A DNA stretch of 64,000 nucleotides from Lota lota (lineage: Eukaryota > Chordata > Actinopteri > Gadiformes > Lotidae), in contig JACYXH010000216.1 of NCBI GenBank assembly GCA_026745465.1, positions 592,501 through 656,500 of the forward strand, given 5' to 3'. Each line of letters begins with the position of its first letter. Within the stretch, counting starts at the first letter, position 1. Under the pieces are notes generated by a model that was not told where the DNA came from, made no database searches, and saw only the letters and a list, made by a program, of their open reading frames with translations. Positions 22,601-52,766 of the stretch are shown in pieces. Position numbers and translations under genes: made by a program.

Positions 22601-22648
22601 GGTCTGCCGATATCTCAAGTCGCCCCCCACCTCGTAGGACACTTCTAG
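16570..22648 (+). CDS. irf7: Interferon regulatory factor 7
   Basis: Spliced gene, ten coding exons: 16570-16577, 16756-16909, 17170-17347, 17873-17949, 18298-18358, 18625-18777, 19730-19932, 20379-20580, 21184-21299, 22472-22648. All introns are GT-AG, phases agree, and the product is 442 aa. IRF7 is the transcription factor that, once phosphorylated by TBK1/IKK-epsilon, enters the nucleus and induces type I interferon genes. The IRF DNA-binding domain is residues 1-113 with four tryptophans (W12, W37, W56, W73); the usual second one is Tyr27, as I recall for fish IRF7. A Pro/Gln-rich linker (exon 6) precedes the IRF association domain (about 190-390). Exon 10 has a serine-rich tail with SLQIS at 411-415. 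The start in a separate 8-base exon gives MQSSQKP or MQSQKP. irf3 is less likely, given the N-terminus and the neighbour phrf1. Confidence 0.88.
16616..16715. repeat. CA then CT microsatellite in irf7 intron 1
   Basis: Interrupted (CA)n followed by (CT)n, ending about 40 bases before the exon 2 acceptor. Confidence 0.9.
17041..17150. repeat. GT microsatellite in irf7 intron 2
   Basis: (GT)n of about 37 pure units plus TATG-interrupted units. On the irf7 transcript it is (UG)n and ends about 20 bases before the exon 3 acceptor at 17168-17169. Confidence 0.95.
17462..17515. repeat. Imperfect inverted repeat in irf7 intron 3
   Basis: Arms GAGTCTCGTGGTTC (17462-17475) and GAACCGCGAGACTC (17502-17515) pair at 13 of 14 positions with a 26-base loop. 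Confidence 0.6.
17990..18200. mobile_element. Teleost interspersed repeat tail in irf7 intron 4
   Basis: The words GTCGAGGTGTCCCTGAGCAA, AGAGCGCTTTGCGTGG and AAAGGCGCTATTTAAA in this order resemble a recurrent 3'-tail element of many teleost genomes (SINE/LINE-like). Class assigned from memory, not by search. Confidence 0.55.
18960..19040. repeat. CA/GT microsatellite in irf7 intron 6
   Basis: A (CA)n with CGCA units switches strand to (GT)n at about 19018, giving a self-complementary junction able to form a hairpin. Confidence 0.85.
19298..19320. repeat. G homopolymer in irf7 intron 6
   Basis: About 23 Gs in a row. Confidence 0.9.
19592..19640. repeat. GT microsatellite in irf7 intron 6
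   Basis: (GT)n of about 24 units, roughly 90 bases before the exon 7 acceptor. Confidence 0.9.
20200..20246. repeat. CA microsatellite in irf7 intron 7
   Basis: (CA)n of about 22 units broken by GACA, about 130 bases before exon 8. Confidence 0.9.
20682..21038. repeat. 41-bp minisatellite in irf7 intron 8
   Basis: About 8.7 tandem copies of a unit beginning GGAGCAGGTAGGGGTTGGAC, with AATA/ATTA and TTGG/TTAG variants. Each unit contains CAGGTAGGGG, a donor-like word. Confidence 0.93.
22250..22370. other. CpG-rich TCGACG cluster in irf7 intron 9
   Basis: Degenerate copies of GGCTCGACG and CTCGACGAC packed in about 110 bases. It is notable because the surrounding introns are CpG-poor. Confidence 0.6.
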
Positions 22649-23111
22649 ACCACAAACCTACAGTCCAGAACGCGGACAGTTCAGGTCATCTCTCATCTTG
22701 ATATATCGCTACGGGGACACGAGCTTCCTTACTCTCTTTATAAACCGTCTTCGGAATCAAAATAATGAAGCTATTGTTTATTGTATGATGCTGATAGGGA
22801 AAGTGGGATTTAAGTTGTTAATACAGTTGGTACTGGGGACGTGGTTTTCATATATATTTATGCCAGAGGGTTTCTCTTGCTGTCCTACTTCTTCAGAAAC
22901 AAGTCACGTTCAGTCACTTCTTCTGTTGTCGTTGTCAAATATGTATCTATTCTCACCACCAAACCTGTTATGTTACCTGGTTATTTATATCTGCCATTCT
23001 TGTTGGCATGTTAAAGGTTCGTTTTTGCCATAATACGAGTAAAAGCATTCCGTGGTTGATGGTATTTGTAGTTTACACGTGCACATTTCCCTGTGTGATG
23101 ATCCATTTGTA

Positions 23112-23117
23112 AATAAA
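23112..23117 (+). terminator. irf7: Predicted poly(A) signal of irf7
   Basis: AATAAA 464 bases after the irf7 stop codon, followed by a T/G-rich stretch. It predicts a 3'UTR of about 0.48 kb. Confidence 0.65.
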
Positions 23118-23625
23118 TCCTTTGTGTTAAAAAATATATCGTAACTGTGTCAGAAACAAACATTTACTTAAAGAAATGCCATTTTCATATTCATGTTGTT
23201 TACTTATGGAATTATATAACATTCCCCATACAAAGTATGTGTGATTAGATTAAGACTTTCTCTCCCTCCCTACCCCAAGGTCCGGAAAAAGCCAATCTTG
23301 CCCTGTAAACAAACAATTATTGAGACATAAACACATACTGCAACCGCACGCATACTCTGTGGCCATGTTCTCTCACACACACTTTCATTACAGCACACCT
23401 ATCAGAAAACCACAAACCAGCATGGTAATTAACATGTAGAATATACCTCACCGCACTTCTGCTATGCTGTGGAACTGCTCAATATATTGGATCTTGTTTA
23501 TACTCAAACTTGTTTTTGGAGGTTAATTTACAACTTCTGTTTGTGCATATATAATGTGTAGTACGAAGCTAAATACTAGTGTTTGTCACAAATCCATGAG
23601 AAAATATACACTAGGGTCATAACTA

Positions 23626-23644
23626 TTTATTTCTAATTTTTATT
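23626..23644 (-). terminator. phrf1: Predicted poly(A) signals of phrf1
   Basis: Two TTTATT words on plus (23626-23631 and 23639-23644) are AATAAA on minus. Using them gives phrf1 a 3'UTR of about 1.56 kb (25182 to about 23610) and leaves about 0.5 kb between it and the irf7 end. A further AATAAA on minus at 24300-24295 would give a shorter form. Confidence 0.4.
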
Positions 23645-23649
23645 AAATC

Positions 23650-25182
23650 ACTATTCTCCCAAAAAAGAAACTATTTACAAATAATGAAACAGGAGTTTCT
23701 TCCAGACATCGGCAAATAAGAACGAAATCCTACTTTCGTCTTTGTCATCTAACAATGATACCGCTCTTCCATTTTCTGCCATATTGGAAACCATTAGTTT
23801 AAAACTGAAGGCAGGCACCATTTTCTCTTGTTCTCTTCAGCCCAATCCGTTTCAGTTAGGGTGAGCCAAGCCAAAGCTTATTCCGTAGACAGCCCTACAT
23901 TCCAGGGAATTCAGTAATGAATGAATGACATCTTCGAGGCAGCTTAATAGGGGAAATCCAAACAGAAAAACACAAGGCTCAGACTTTACAGAAGTGAGAT
24001 CTCTTTCTGGTGAATTTACATTATCCTAGTTCCTATGAACCTCAAACAGCTCAGTGGCCATGGATATGCAAATCAATTAACTTTGATTTGCAACAACGGT
24101 GTTGAGAGCCGGCCAGTATTACAGATTGAACATTACAATGGGGTCATCATGGTTCCCTCCATTACACAATGCAAAAAACACACCACCACACTAGGCCGGT
24201 GATTAGTCAGGATATCTCGTTGCAGAGTCCAAAGTTAGTCCCGACAGAGCAGCTTCATTTTATGGAAGCCCTTAAACAGCATGCAAGCCCTTTTTTTATT
24301 ATCCTCCATGCCCATGTCATTAAACGTCAACAACTTCTATGACGGCAAACAATTAACAGTTGAATTTGTTAGCTGGAATTCAAACCAACTAACAGCTTAT
24401 CGCAGCATAATGACTTGAAGCCAAATCACGTCCGGAAACAAACCTTTTACCAAGATACCAGGTATACCAGGTTATATATAAACCGAAGGTTTTTCTCTTA
24501 TTAATCTGTTCCGTCATGAACTTTGGGAATAATAATAATAATTAACCCATATGTAATGTATGCATGTGCAAATAATGATCATTCATTTATTAGCACAGTT
24601 CATTCTTGTATGCGCTAGCATAGCCCTGTTAATTGGTTGTTCCTCTCCTGATGTTGTTCTGAACACATTTTCACTGGCCACAGAGACTGGTGCATGAAAA
24701 CCACCGTCTCAGAATACAAACATAAAGTGATCACCTTTATAAAGCCAGAAACGTTGGCTTCAACTGGCAGGCAAGCGAAATAAGATGGATCATTGATCTA
24801 AATCAATCAATAGTATAATCAAATTTAAAACGGGTTCTCTGCTCTCGTCGTTTTTCCACAAAAACTTAAATAAAATGCGTCACAAACGGATAAATAGACA
24901 CTCTCGAAGAGAAAAAAAGAAGAAGAAAAAAAAACAGAAACCCAAAACATTCTCAATAGTCAGTGAGATGGACATGATGTGCTGTCTCTTTGAGACACAA
25001 AGCGTTTCGCCTCCGTTTTCATGGCTTGCTCGCTGAACACAACGGAAAAAGAGGTCGTTTGGCAGTTTAATATAAAGACGAACGAAGAGGGGGGGGGGGG
25101 GGGGGGGGGGCGCCCAGCGGAGACGTCCCACAGAGACCTGAGCGGACTGATGGGGTCCAGAGGGATCCCCGGGGCGGCTCGC
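23650..25182 (-). other. phrf1: Predicted phrf1 3'UTR
   Basis: AT-rich sequence without ORFs or repeats of note, apart from a G tract at 25089-25110 (C-rich on the transcript). Assigned as 3'UTR only from its place after the phrf1 stop. Confidence 0.4.
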
Positions 25183-42275
<17,093 letters not shown>

Positions 42276-43160
42276 CTTTGACCATCAGAAGATGAAGCTC
42301 TGACATAATGAGATAAACGCAACTAAAATAACAGGTGGGGTCTTGAGCACACCTTAATATTAAATACATATTGTAAGGACTATGTGTAAACACTGCTGAA
42401 TGTGTCTGTTTCAGAAAGGTCAGTACATGTATAGAATGCAATGATGGTTAGTGGTACTCACTATTTAGAAGACTGGGGACTTTTGGATATTTCTTCACCT
42501 TTAAGGCAGTTTTAACTTTTATTCTTCGAGGAAGGAGGAAAAATACTGAACATAAATAATCAAGATAGAAACTTGCAGAAAGTTACAATGACCATACGAT
42601 TTAGAGATGACCAAATTATGTATTTGGTGTAACATTTCCTTTCTAACAAGCACAACAAACCAAAGGTGTTGTGCTTATTAGCAATGTTTTACACAGCCGG
42701 ATCAAATTTCATTTCATTACATGACAGCAGAAACCCATGTGTTCCTCTTGCAGCAACGCTGCATACACAACCAGAGGGTTGCAGAAGGACTAGAATCATG
42801 GGCTGTGGGATACCTAAGATATCTGCTGTCAGCAAAAACCCAAAGACACACACACAGCGTTCCATCTTTGTGTATGCATGCATGCATTGAGAAAACACAA
42901 CTTGTCACAGCAAGCAAGTCTCTGCTTCGCCCGCATGTGAGGACTGTTCTTGCTGGCGGTGAGAGAGATGCTTCCTCGCTAGCATTCCGCCTGCAGTGTG
43001 TGCGGGGCTCGGGGCTAGCAACGAAGGTAAACAAAAGGTGACAGCCGTGGCACCAAACGGAGGGCTTGCACTCGGAAAGACGGGAACATGGGAGGTCAAA
43101 ATACATATCTAAAGCGAGTGACCACCGTCCGTCCCCCACGCCTGTGACCACACCAGTCCT
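42276..43160 (-). promoter_or_regulatory. phrf1: phrf1 5' region, start of transcription not placed
   Basis: Upstream of the phrf1 ATG. A more GC-rich stretch at about 42940-43150 could hold a non-coding first exon, but I see no decisive splice or TATA signal. Confidence 0.25.
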
Positions 43161-44208
43161 GCTACACAGACATGAACACTAGCAGGCTAGCTAGTACGAG
43201 TACTGCTACATGTAGTTAGCACCAGGTCCAGCCTCTCAGGTTCTTTACTAATAAAGACAATAGTTAAGTAACGTCAATCGAGTATGTGTTTAAATGTATT
43301 CTATTATATGGCGGGGGGTGTCCATTTCAAACATATAATGTGAATTTCACACCTACCCTATTGAGTTGGGAAAGACATGGGTTGTGTGTAGTGTCTGGCA
43401 GCGTTGAGTGACACCAGCGGCTGGATGTGTACGGCAATGCGGCGTTCACGTCGTGTAGGATTGAAGGAAACGCTGGGAAAGACTCCCGTCTTAACAATTG
43501 GCGGATGTGCACGCCGTTAGACCATCCGTTGAATAATGGCAGGCACTGCTTGTGTTTTTCTACTGGTACCTTTGTATGCACCAAATGATATACCAACTTA
43601 ATTGAGTTTGGCTTAACATGGTCTGTTGTCGTTAGACTTGTTTATTAGTGTATGTGAGGTGTACACGTGTGGATGCATTTTGTGTACTTTTCAGTCGCTT
43701 CGTTTTCTTTGTATGTATTGCCTGGTCAGATATATCGGGCCTTTCAAAAACATACCAAACTCCTAGTTGTAATATCAGTTGAATGTTCTTATAATACATA
43801 TATGATGTGAACGGGATTACGGGTCTGAAGTGGGTAATTACGGTAAATCCCATATAACTTGAACGCAGCATAATGGCTGAACCGACTCCAATCACAGTGA
43901 CACATCTGTGTGTTTCAGCAAAATGTTGGTGGACTTTGATTGTCCATATTGAAACGTAACTCAACCACCTGTCCTACCTCAAAGTTGAGGAGGGTCATAT
44001 TCACTAGTATGTAAAGCAGAGTCAAAAACGTGCATAAGAATCCCATTTAAATCAACGCTATTTTATTGTATTTGTGTTAAACACAATCATGTCTATGTTG
44101 AGCTGTACTACGGGTCGAAAATAAATTGCATTTAAGGGTTAACACAAATTCACATTTGCCTCTCTGACCTCTCGTCCTCGTAATCTACACAAGTGAAACC
44201 GCGCTCTG

Positions 44209-44222
44209 TCGCCCCGTAGTGG
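44209..44222 (-). promoter_or_regulatory. CTCF-like motif
   Basis: The minus strand reads CCACTACGGGGCGA, matching the CTCF consensus at 12 of 14 positions. It lies about 1.9 kb upstream of the phrf1 start codon. Confidence 0.35.
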
Positions 44223-46364
44223 TGGCTGGAAATGGAAGGTAACATGTGTTGCATAACCATCATCCACGTTTGTTTTGTCTGTTAACAGTAGCCACTTTTT
44301 ATTCCACATAAAACCACGGGGAGATCCAGATCAGCACAACCGTGCGATTACACAATGGGAATCGTTTATGGGGCCGAGACAAACAGTTTAGGGCTAGGCT
44401 GTTACGATTCATACGCGTTGTTATTTTAGTTGTAGTAACATTTCCTAAGCAAAGTCAAGTTTGGCAATTATTTGGACATAAAATCATTAATCTCTTTTTA
44501 ATACTTTTCTAAATAATACTGTTTGTACTGCAGCTTTCACTACAAAATACTACACAATAATAATCACAATAATCCTCATTCTTAAAATAAGTAGAACAAT
44601 CCTAAAAGGAATACTGCCAAATATATTAAAATAAGTGCATGGGTAGTCCACACAGTAACTTATCTAAGAAGGACATGGAGTGCTAAGTAAATAATTGATA
44701 ACACCCGACAACAGTGTGACCCAACCAGCATCACCGCCCAAGATCACACTGCCATTCTCTGACTCCGCTGTCACGCTGCATCCTCGCTACGTGCACAACC
44801 ACCCTCCGCTCATGGCAACACTGTACACAAGCTGAGCCGAGTTCTACCACTTTCTGGCGTAGGGGTCGAAGGTCTGCTTGTAAACGGGGAATACAAACAC
44901 GCTCTTAGTTCAGTCCATGACTAGGAAGTTGAAAAATCACGTAATACATTCAACTAAAACGTATGTGTTGTTGAATTTATGGAATGAATGTCGTACGCAG
45001 AGAAATGTAAAATGTGAAATGGTTTATTCCTAATGTAAGACGTGCAAAAACGAACGCACCGCACCCCAACTAGGACTCGGAAACACCACCAAGCACATTA
45101 CTGTATTGAGCCCGCCTCTTCGACCCTTTTTCATTCGACAGTTGCCTTTCATGGGCGGAGACCTTTACCTTAATTTGACAATGTATTGGCTTGAGGTGAT
45201 GCCAGTATCCGTCACATTTTCTTAGGCAGGCCAGGATGCAGAGGCAGGCGAATGGGCTGGGCAGGGGTGTTCCAGTGCAAGTGAGCAGAACTTCTGTGTG
45301 GTGTACAGTATATTTTAACATCCACCTAACTTTAATAATTTACTTTAATTGTCTTCGTTGGAGATAAAAGAATGTGAGCCTTTAGATTAATTGAAGGCTA
45401 ATCCCTGCTACCCTTTTTCCCCCTAACCCTATAAAAGAGAACTTGGAACTGGTAAGTATTCTCAATTCTAATCGGTATTGCTATTGACTATGTAAATAAT
45501 GATTTGCAATAATTTGCATCTATTGATTTATAAATTCAAAACTTTAAAGTATAGCCTAATATCCATTTTTAGCTGAATACATCTTCAGTTTTGAACGAAT
45601 TTGAATAACCCTATTGAATGGTCTGGTTACTTTACCAAAGCTTTTAATTCCAGAATCCATCCATCTATAACCTTTCATCTTCTTAAATTAATTCTAGGTT
45701 AGGAGAATTCCACAACAATGTAATGTGTTTGTTTTCGATTGCAGGTCGTTTTTTTTTTTCAGTTCGGACTAGCCTATGGACTGTGCAAATATCTAAAAGC
45801 AGGTGAGCCACTGACTAACGCACATTGTGCCAGTTGCTGATTCCACTGTGCGTGTGACAGCGGCTAACTTGTTTTTGGGGATGCCACATTGGTCCGGTGA
45901 CGTGTGAGAGATTCCTCAGGCCGGATGAAGATCTGCGCACCCAATCAATGACAATCCTTAATAGGCCAACTGTACGTCGCTTGCTTATCTGGTATGTAGA
46001 CCTACGCTACATGAATGCAGCTTTTGCATATAGGTCTGTCTTATATATAGCCAGTATCCTATGCTGCCTTGGCCATCCCATAATGCCCTCTACGGTCAAC
46101 ACGTCAGGTTCTTTATTCGTCAGTCAGGTTTGGTAGTATTTTTTTCAGTAGCCTATGTGTAGCCTGTCGTCATAACTTATTTTCATCTCAATGTACAGCT
46201 TGTTTTTCAAATGATAACTAACATTTGTGTTTCGTTGTAGTTTTATTGTCTCTGGTGTAAATCCTTTTTATAAAAGTGACCAATTCACTGTTGTCCATCC
46301 ATCATGATTTTTTACATGCAAATACTCCACCCTCATCAGCCATAAACATTCAGAATATTATCAC

Positions 46365-46412
<48 letters not shown>

Positions 46413-49400
46413 CACCCTCTAAACTCAATATGATCACAACGTTAATATGAATGTTGGCAAGGGTTAATTAAATGCTTAGTAGGCCTTGCAACTCAGCTGC
46501 TCATTCATGTGGAGTTTCAGAACTAAGAAACTTGTTTTGATTTACATTCCATTGCATGGTATCATAACTGGTATGTTGTACATAACCTACCAGATGGCTG
46601 TCCTCAGTGAATGAGTTGATTGTGTGTGATTTGGCGTAGCAACAAACATTTAACACCATTCCTGTTAGCTTATATATGCCATTGAACAATTAATACTTAA
46701 TCTATTTTTTGCTAAAATGATAGTTTTGCTAACTTGTTTCATCATCAAATCAGTTGATTTGTCTTGTACACTAGTATAATGTCACATGACCGGATATGGG
46801 GACTCCTATTGGTCGACCAGAACTCATGTTAAGGCATCAGGAAAGTCAGACAGTAGGCCGAGAGGTTATCCAGGCTGTCAGAGATTTGTGGCTTATCCAG
46901 ACTCATGCCAAGCCACACACGTCTGACTGTGATCTGCCTAGTCCAATTACACAACCAATCTGCAAATTAAACCAAGTCTGTCTGTCTGCCTTCAAGACAC
47001 CACAAAATAAAAAAAACTGACTTTGTCTAAGCTGTTTATTATTATTTTATATATGTTTTATTTAGCAATGGGTCGCATAATGGAATAAAATGACCATCAA
47101 GTTGAGGAAGTAAGTTCCGTGTAAGACAAGAGCTGTGTGCCTGGTTTACGAGTATTTATACAACTCCTGTGTGCGTGTGTGAGCGTGTGTGTGTGCGCGT
47201 GTGTGCGTGTGCATGAGCGTGTGTGTGTGCGCGTGCGTGTGTGAGAGAGCTAGAGAGCGATAGTACACGACTGTGTCAGCTGGTCTGTTTGTTTACCCAA
47301 ACAGGCCGAGGGTGACGGGAGAATGTTGTGTAGAGGAAGTTCAGAGCTGCGTAATTGTGTTCAAAAGCAGCCAGTGTTTATACATCCTATTCCAGGAGAC
47401 AAGATATTCGCAGTTAAAAAAAAGCATACGAACGTTTTTATCACCTTGAGGAAAGGATCAGTCTTCTGGGGCACAATGTGCTGTGTGCAAGAGTGCTTAG
47501 TAGCCAATGCCCCTATGTAAAAGCGATGTCATTTTAATAACTTAAAGGTGCTGTAGTGTTAAGTGTCTAGTGTTAAATGTTGGAAATGGCATAGCCATCC
47601 GTCAGCTTTAAGTGAGTGAAATGTTCTCTGAGAATATTTGGTTTTAGTTGTCCCTGCCTCTGTAAGACTGCTCCCGGCTCATTTCTGACCAATCTGGGAA
47701 TCTCTTCTGTGATTGGGTCCGGGAATCCATCTTGACTGTCAATCACAGGTGTGTAGGACTTAGTGGCATCTGGCGATGAGGTTGCAGATTGCAATTAATT
47801 GAATACCCCCTCACCCATCCATTTCCAATAATGTAGGAGACACGACGGTGGCCTGTAGTGGCCAATATTGTGTAAGGCGCCAGTTGGTACATTGTCTACG
47901 ATAGCATCGAGAAGCCAAGTGTCAAGTGACGAGGTTCCTTGATAGACTTATAAATTGTATTTAGTTATTTAGTCTGTGAAGCTAGGAAAATAGGTCATAG
48001 CTTACAAGTACGATTTTGATTATGATTGTTAAGTGAAAATGTGTCCTCTCTGGAGCCGTTTGTCCCTTCTGGGCTACTGTAGAAATATGGCAGTGCAACA
48101 TAGCGGGCTCCCTGGAAGAGGACCGACTACAGATATAAAGGGCTCATTCAAAAGTAATGAAAACACAATGATTCTTATTTTCATGGGATTATACAGTATA
48201 TTAATTAAAACATACTTATGAATATAATATTCCATTTGCCATGTCCTTTCCGTGAGATGCCACACAATTCGACACACTGCACCTTAAAGTTAAGCTACAA
48301 TTAAATTAAATTGGAATTTTGTCCACTGAATCTGATCCGTCCTACTTACTTAAAACAAACGTGGGAGCCGCACTGACTGCAATGCGTCAGTAAAGAAATA
48401 AAAGTCGGAATGCTCAATACAACCGTTACTATTGTATGTACTATACAATAGTACATACTTATAGTCTACTTTATTGTAGACTATGTATCTCATGTCCTGT
48501 GTTGCTATACCATGGATCTGCTTCCGTGCAGAGCTGCCAACCCCAAAGAACAGAAACAAGCAGTCTAGTGTCACGTAAAATAAAAAAAATGATCGATCGA
48601 AATCTGTCACAAAATGACATTTCATTTTTCTCAATAATTACACTAACTAGCCACAAGTTAACAACACACGCTGCCACCTGCATTTTCTTAGCAAAAAAAA
48701 GAAAATACAAGTTCTGCCTGTAAAAGTTATAGAGACACAGTCTGAGTAAATAGGTAGCCTAATAAAGATTATAAGATGACATCAAATGTACTTAATTAAG
48801 TCCTTAGTTGGCCTATAATGTTATTGTTATGAAGACATTGTTATACCTGCGTGACTTAAGAAAGGATGTATTGTGGTAGTCTAATTCTTATTTTCTCTTA
48901 TTCGTATTGGAATTAGAATAGCTAATTAGTACAGTTCTTTGGTTTTGTTAGTCATATCGGAACCATGATTAGTGTCCTGCTGCAGTAGCAATACACTAAG
49001 CACCTTTGCAGGGAAAATCAGTGAACATTGATCAATCTGCTATGTTATAGCAGAACTTCTGAACCAGCAATCCTATGGTACAGCTGAACTTCTTGGGGGA
49101 GACGCATAGACTAAACATTTCACTCACTAATAGCTAACGGACAGCTATAGCATTTCTATAATCATCTTCACTCACATTATAGCCCTGAAATCTTACCTAC
49201 AGTACCTTTGAGGAAAATATAAGTGCAGAAGATCAGACAAGGCATGATGATGAGCTCAAATAGGACAAGATGTAGACAAGATGCATAATGACGCAGCTAC
49301 TGTGTGATAAAAATGATGTAACTCCTGCATCTCGGAGGGAATTCCATCTATGGAATGTATCTTGTGCCTCAGGTTCCTCTTGGTTCCTACCCAGAGGAAT

Positions 49401-50107
49401 GCTTTGGCTGAGCCCCGCGGCCAAGCGGATTATAGAGAACTTCTAGAAGGGACTTTCCAGCGAAGAGAGGATCACAATGAGGAACGCAGGTCTTGAAGTC
49501 CCGTACAATAAACCCTGGGATATAGAGAAAAGTGTGGCTTTGTGCATATATACGACTTCTGTGACAACCCTCTCTCTCGGTCTGCTGGTTCTCCGCCTGT
49601 CTGGTGCAGTGAGCCACTGGGCGGAGCCGAGACGGTGGTCAGCTGACATGGTGCACCTATGCAGGTATGGTCTGCATGTTTTATAAGGTGTTCCACATCA
49701 GCCATTTGGTCAGAATAATAACTCGGCATCAGATTATCTACATTAATTTCAGTTAATCAATCACCTTAACCCACGCTGATTTAATGGGCGGAGTCTATTT
49801 TCCCTTCGTGGCTACGTAGACAAGTGTTGTGACCAATTGCCTCACATGGCTTAGCCAGGCCACTCACTTTACGCAACAGTGCCTGATGACGAACTTTGTA
49901 CTCCAGTACAAAGTACACAAAACAGCACACAACTCTGTGTTTACAAGATTTTTTTATTAGATGACCTTGAGATGTATATAGATGTTACATTTTCCTGACA
50001 AGATATTGGGTAGGTGTGTAGTGGATACATCCCTCTGTGATATGTTATGATTATTTCATTTTATTGTTTTGATGTCCGGTTCTCCACATTAATAATTCCC
50101 TCTAGGG

Positions 50108-50121
50108 GCGCCCCCTGTAGT
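50108..50121 (-). promoter_or_regulatory. Weak CTCF-like motif
   Basis: The minus strand contains CAGGGGGCGC, the exact right half of the CTCF consensus, with a poor left half. Confidence 0.25.
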
Positions 50122-50194
50122 CACAACCGCAGAACAATAATCAATAAAAAAACGCATACAAACTATTTCTCTGGAACACAATGCACAGTTTTTT

Positions 50195-50200
50195 TTTATT
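50195..50200 (-). terminator. rassf7: Possible poly(A) signal of rassf7
   Basis: TTTATT on plus is AATAAA on minus. It is among the first such words found after the rassf7 stop codon and would give a 3'UTR of about 2.6 kb containing the 36-bp minisatellite. An earlier variant signal is possible. Confidence 0.3.
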
Positions 50201-50718
50201 ATTATACTTAAATACACAGATAACGTAATAATTGCTGTAGGTAAAGGTTTTCCTAAATTATTTTAACATTTCATACATTTTTCAGTGTGCACTGTAGCAA
50301 ATTACTGTAAATATATTTGTATCATGTATATATATAATTGTATATATATATATATATATATATAATATACAGTATGTATATGTGGGTAGTAAAGGTAACA
50401 AGGTAACCGTAAAACAGTAAGGCGGTAAAGGGGGTTAAATGAGTCGATGGAGCAGTGAACGTGACGATCTTGTGGTCCATGTCTTATCTCCATGACTGCT
50501 CCCTGGATACCAGGACTGCAACACACACACAGATAAGTGGACATGATGAAGATGATGGTGGTGGGGGTGGAGGTGGTAGTGGTGATGATCGCTTTGTCAG
50601 GTTCAACATTTTGGACGGTGAGATGGTTGGCCCATGACACTGACCCAGGACTAGAAATACACCGTGGAGGTCTATACCCAGTATAGTGTCTACAATGTGA
50701 TTAGATGTGAATTAATCG

Positions 50719-50749
<31 letters not shown>

Positions 50750-51750
50750 ACATTATTAACAATTATGAACAGCTGAAATGATAATACAATTATCCCAAAG
50801 AAAAGAAACAACAAAGCCAACACACACACACACACACGCGCACACACACACTTTGATCTGTCAGTAGTATAGAGGATAAAACAATGAAACGGTACAAGAA
50901 TGGATAATAAACTCTACGAATGATAATAAGGCCACATCGGTTCATCATTAGAATTAAACGATGAGTGACGTTTTGAATCTTAATTTAAAAGCTGCTGACA
51001 GGTCAAAGATATGGTGTGAATGCACATCATACATAGGTCAATATACTGGATCCATATCGGAGGGAATTTACCAGTTTGATTTTGAAGCCTAAGTCAAAGT
51101 CATTGAAATGCATGTTGTGATATTAGTATGTATGTCCATATATATCAGACCAACAGTGTAGTAAAACAATATATATACATCCCCTTGAATATACCATACC
51201 TCATATTGTCAGTGGTTTGTCAGTGTGCATGACATTTTACATGTGCCATTTTTAGTCAGATATGAGTTGGCGTTTCAATGACAAGAATTGATACAGCATA
51301 ACAATAATGGTCCAGTATAATATCAAATGATCATCATTATATCAAAGTATTGCCATAGCAACAGCCAGGAAAACAGAAAAGAACACATAAAGGTGAAAGA
51401 CAAGCCATCACAGCACCATGGCCCATTCAGAAAACAGCCAACGCATTCCCTTTAAAAGATGCAGCACGACAGAGACAGAGCAGTCAACACTACCAGGGCC
51501 ACACACCGGCGCTAGGAACGGTTTCTGATGGTACAGAACCGGGAGCATGGGTAAAAGCTCACATAGGGTTCTGAGGAGGGCCATGGTGTCACAAAGGAAC
51601 AGTGTCATTCAGTTTGCAAAGCCCATTGGGAAAACTGGGCTCTTCTTGCTCTTTGGAATTGCAACAGAGACTTAGAATAATAATAAACTACAAACAATAT
51701 CCATATTTCAAAAGGTCAACTGAAACCCAATTGGTCCCATTCCTCTTTGC
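50201..51750. other. Probable rassf7 3'UTR or downstream DNA
   Basis: AT-rich sequence with (TA)n at 50342-50363, (GT)n at 50719-50745 and (CA)n at 50820-50851. No ORF of note. Confidence 0.35.
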
Positions 51751-51754
51751 GTCT

Positions 51755-52328
51755 GTTACAGTCTCTCTCCAGTGCCTAACTAATACTCTGTGTTAGTCTC
51801 TCTCCAATGCTAACTATTACTCTGTGTTACAGTCTCTCTCCAGTGCCTAACTAATACTCTGTGTTAGTCTCTCTCCAATGCTAACTATTACTCTGTGTTA
51901 CAGTCTCTCTCCAATGCTAACTATTACTCTGTGTTACAGTCTCTCTCCAGTGCTAACTATTAGTCTGTGTTACAGTCTCTCTCCAGTGCTAACTATTACT
52001 CTGTGTTACAGTCTCTCTCCAGTGCTAACTATTACTCTGTGTTACAGTCTCTCTCCAGTGCTAACTATTACTCTGTGTTACAGTCTCTCTCCAGTGCTAA
52101 CTATTACTCTGTGTTACAGTCTCTCTCCAGTGCTATTACTCTCTGTTACAGTCTCTCTCCAGTGCTAACTATTACTCTGTGTTACATTCTCTCTCCAGTG
52201 CTATTACTCTGTGTTACAGCCTCTCTCCAGTGCTAACTATTACTCTGTGTTACAGTCTCTCTCCAGTGCTAACTATTACTCTGTGTTACAGTCTCTCTCC
52301 AGTGCTAACTATTACTCTGTGTTACAGT
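51755..52328. repeat. 36-bp minisatellite downstream of rassf7
   Basis: About 16 tandem copies built on TCTCTCTCCAGTGCTAACTA and TTACTCTGTGTTACAG, with some shortened copies missing TAAC. It lies 0.4-1 kb past the rassf7 stop, probably in its 3'UTR. Confidence 0.93.
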
Positions 52329-52766
52329 GGGTTCATACAGTTAGGAGCAGCTGTTATGTTAGATTTTAAATGAATTTGCCTTGGTTTAGTATGGAACAAT
52401 TTTGGTAAGAGGTGTCACTCCATTGATGTGGAAACACAAAAATGTCGCTTCCTACTTACCAGTGTTTGTCCTACTTGGAGGACGTGTGTGTGTATGTGTG
52501 TGTGTAGAGAGAGAAATAAAAGATACAGGTCATTAGCCCCAAAGATTAGAGAAAAAGGCAAAGAAAAATAAAGAAATAAACACAAACAACGCCAATCCAA
52601 TCAACACACAGGAAATGAGGTCAGCAGTCACGGAAGTTAGGACACAGGAGACCGTCATGCAGTCACCTTCCCCAGAACCCACCACCACCAGCCCCAGAGT
52701 CCGAACACAGTGGGCACGCAGCCACCACCCAGCCAAGAGGTGAGAAGGGCAGGAGGGGAGGAGGTC

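Larger units (their letters stand above)
43160..50190. other. Intergenic region between phrf1 and rassf7
   Basis: About 7 kb of mainly AT-rich, non-repetitive DNA. Short tracts are present: (CA)n at 46369-46413 and (GT)n with GC steps at 47165-47245. ORFs of 60-110 codons have no recognisable domains. No tRNA, snRNA or mobile element was recognised by eye. Confidence 0.4.

Noticed and set aside
16570-22648. irf3 instead of irf7
   Set aside because: The tail is IRF3-like, but the MQS..KP..F..WLIEQV start, RVPWKHNSRKDC block and adjacency to phrf1 fit irf7 better.
51878-52373. Leu/Ser-rich repeat ORFs
   Set aside because: Translation of the 36-bp minisatellite downstream of rassf7.
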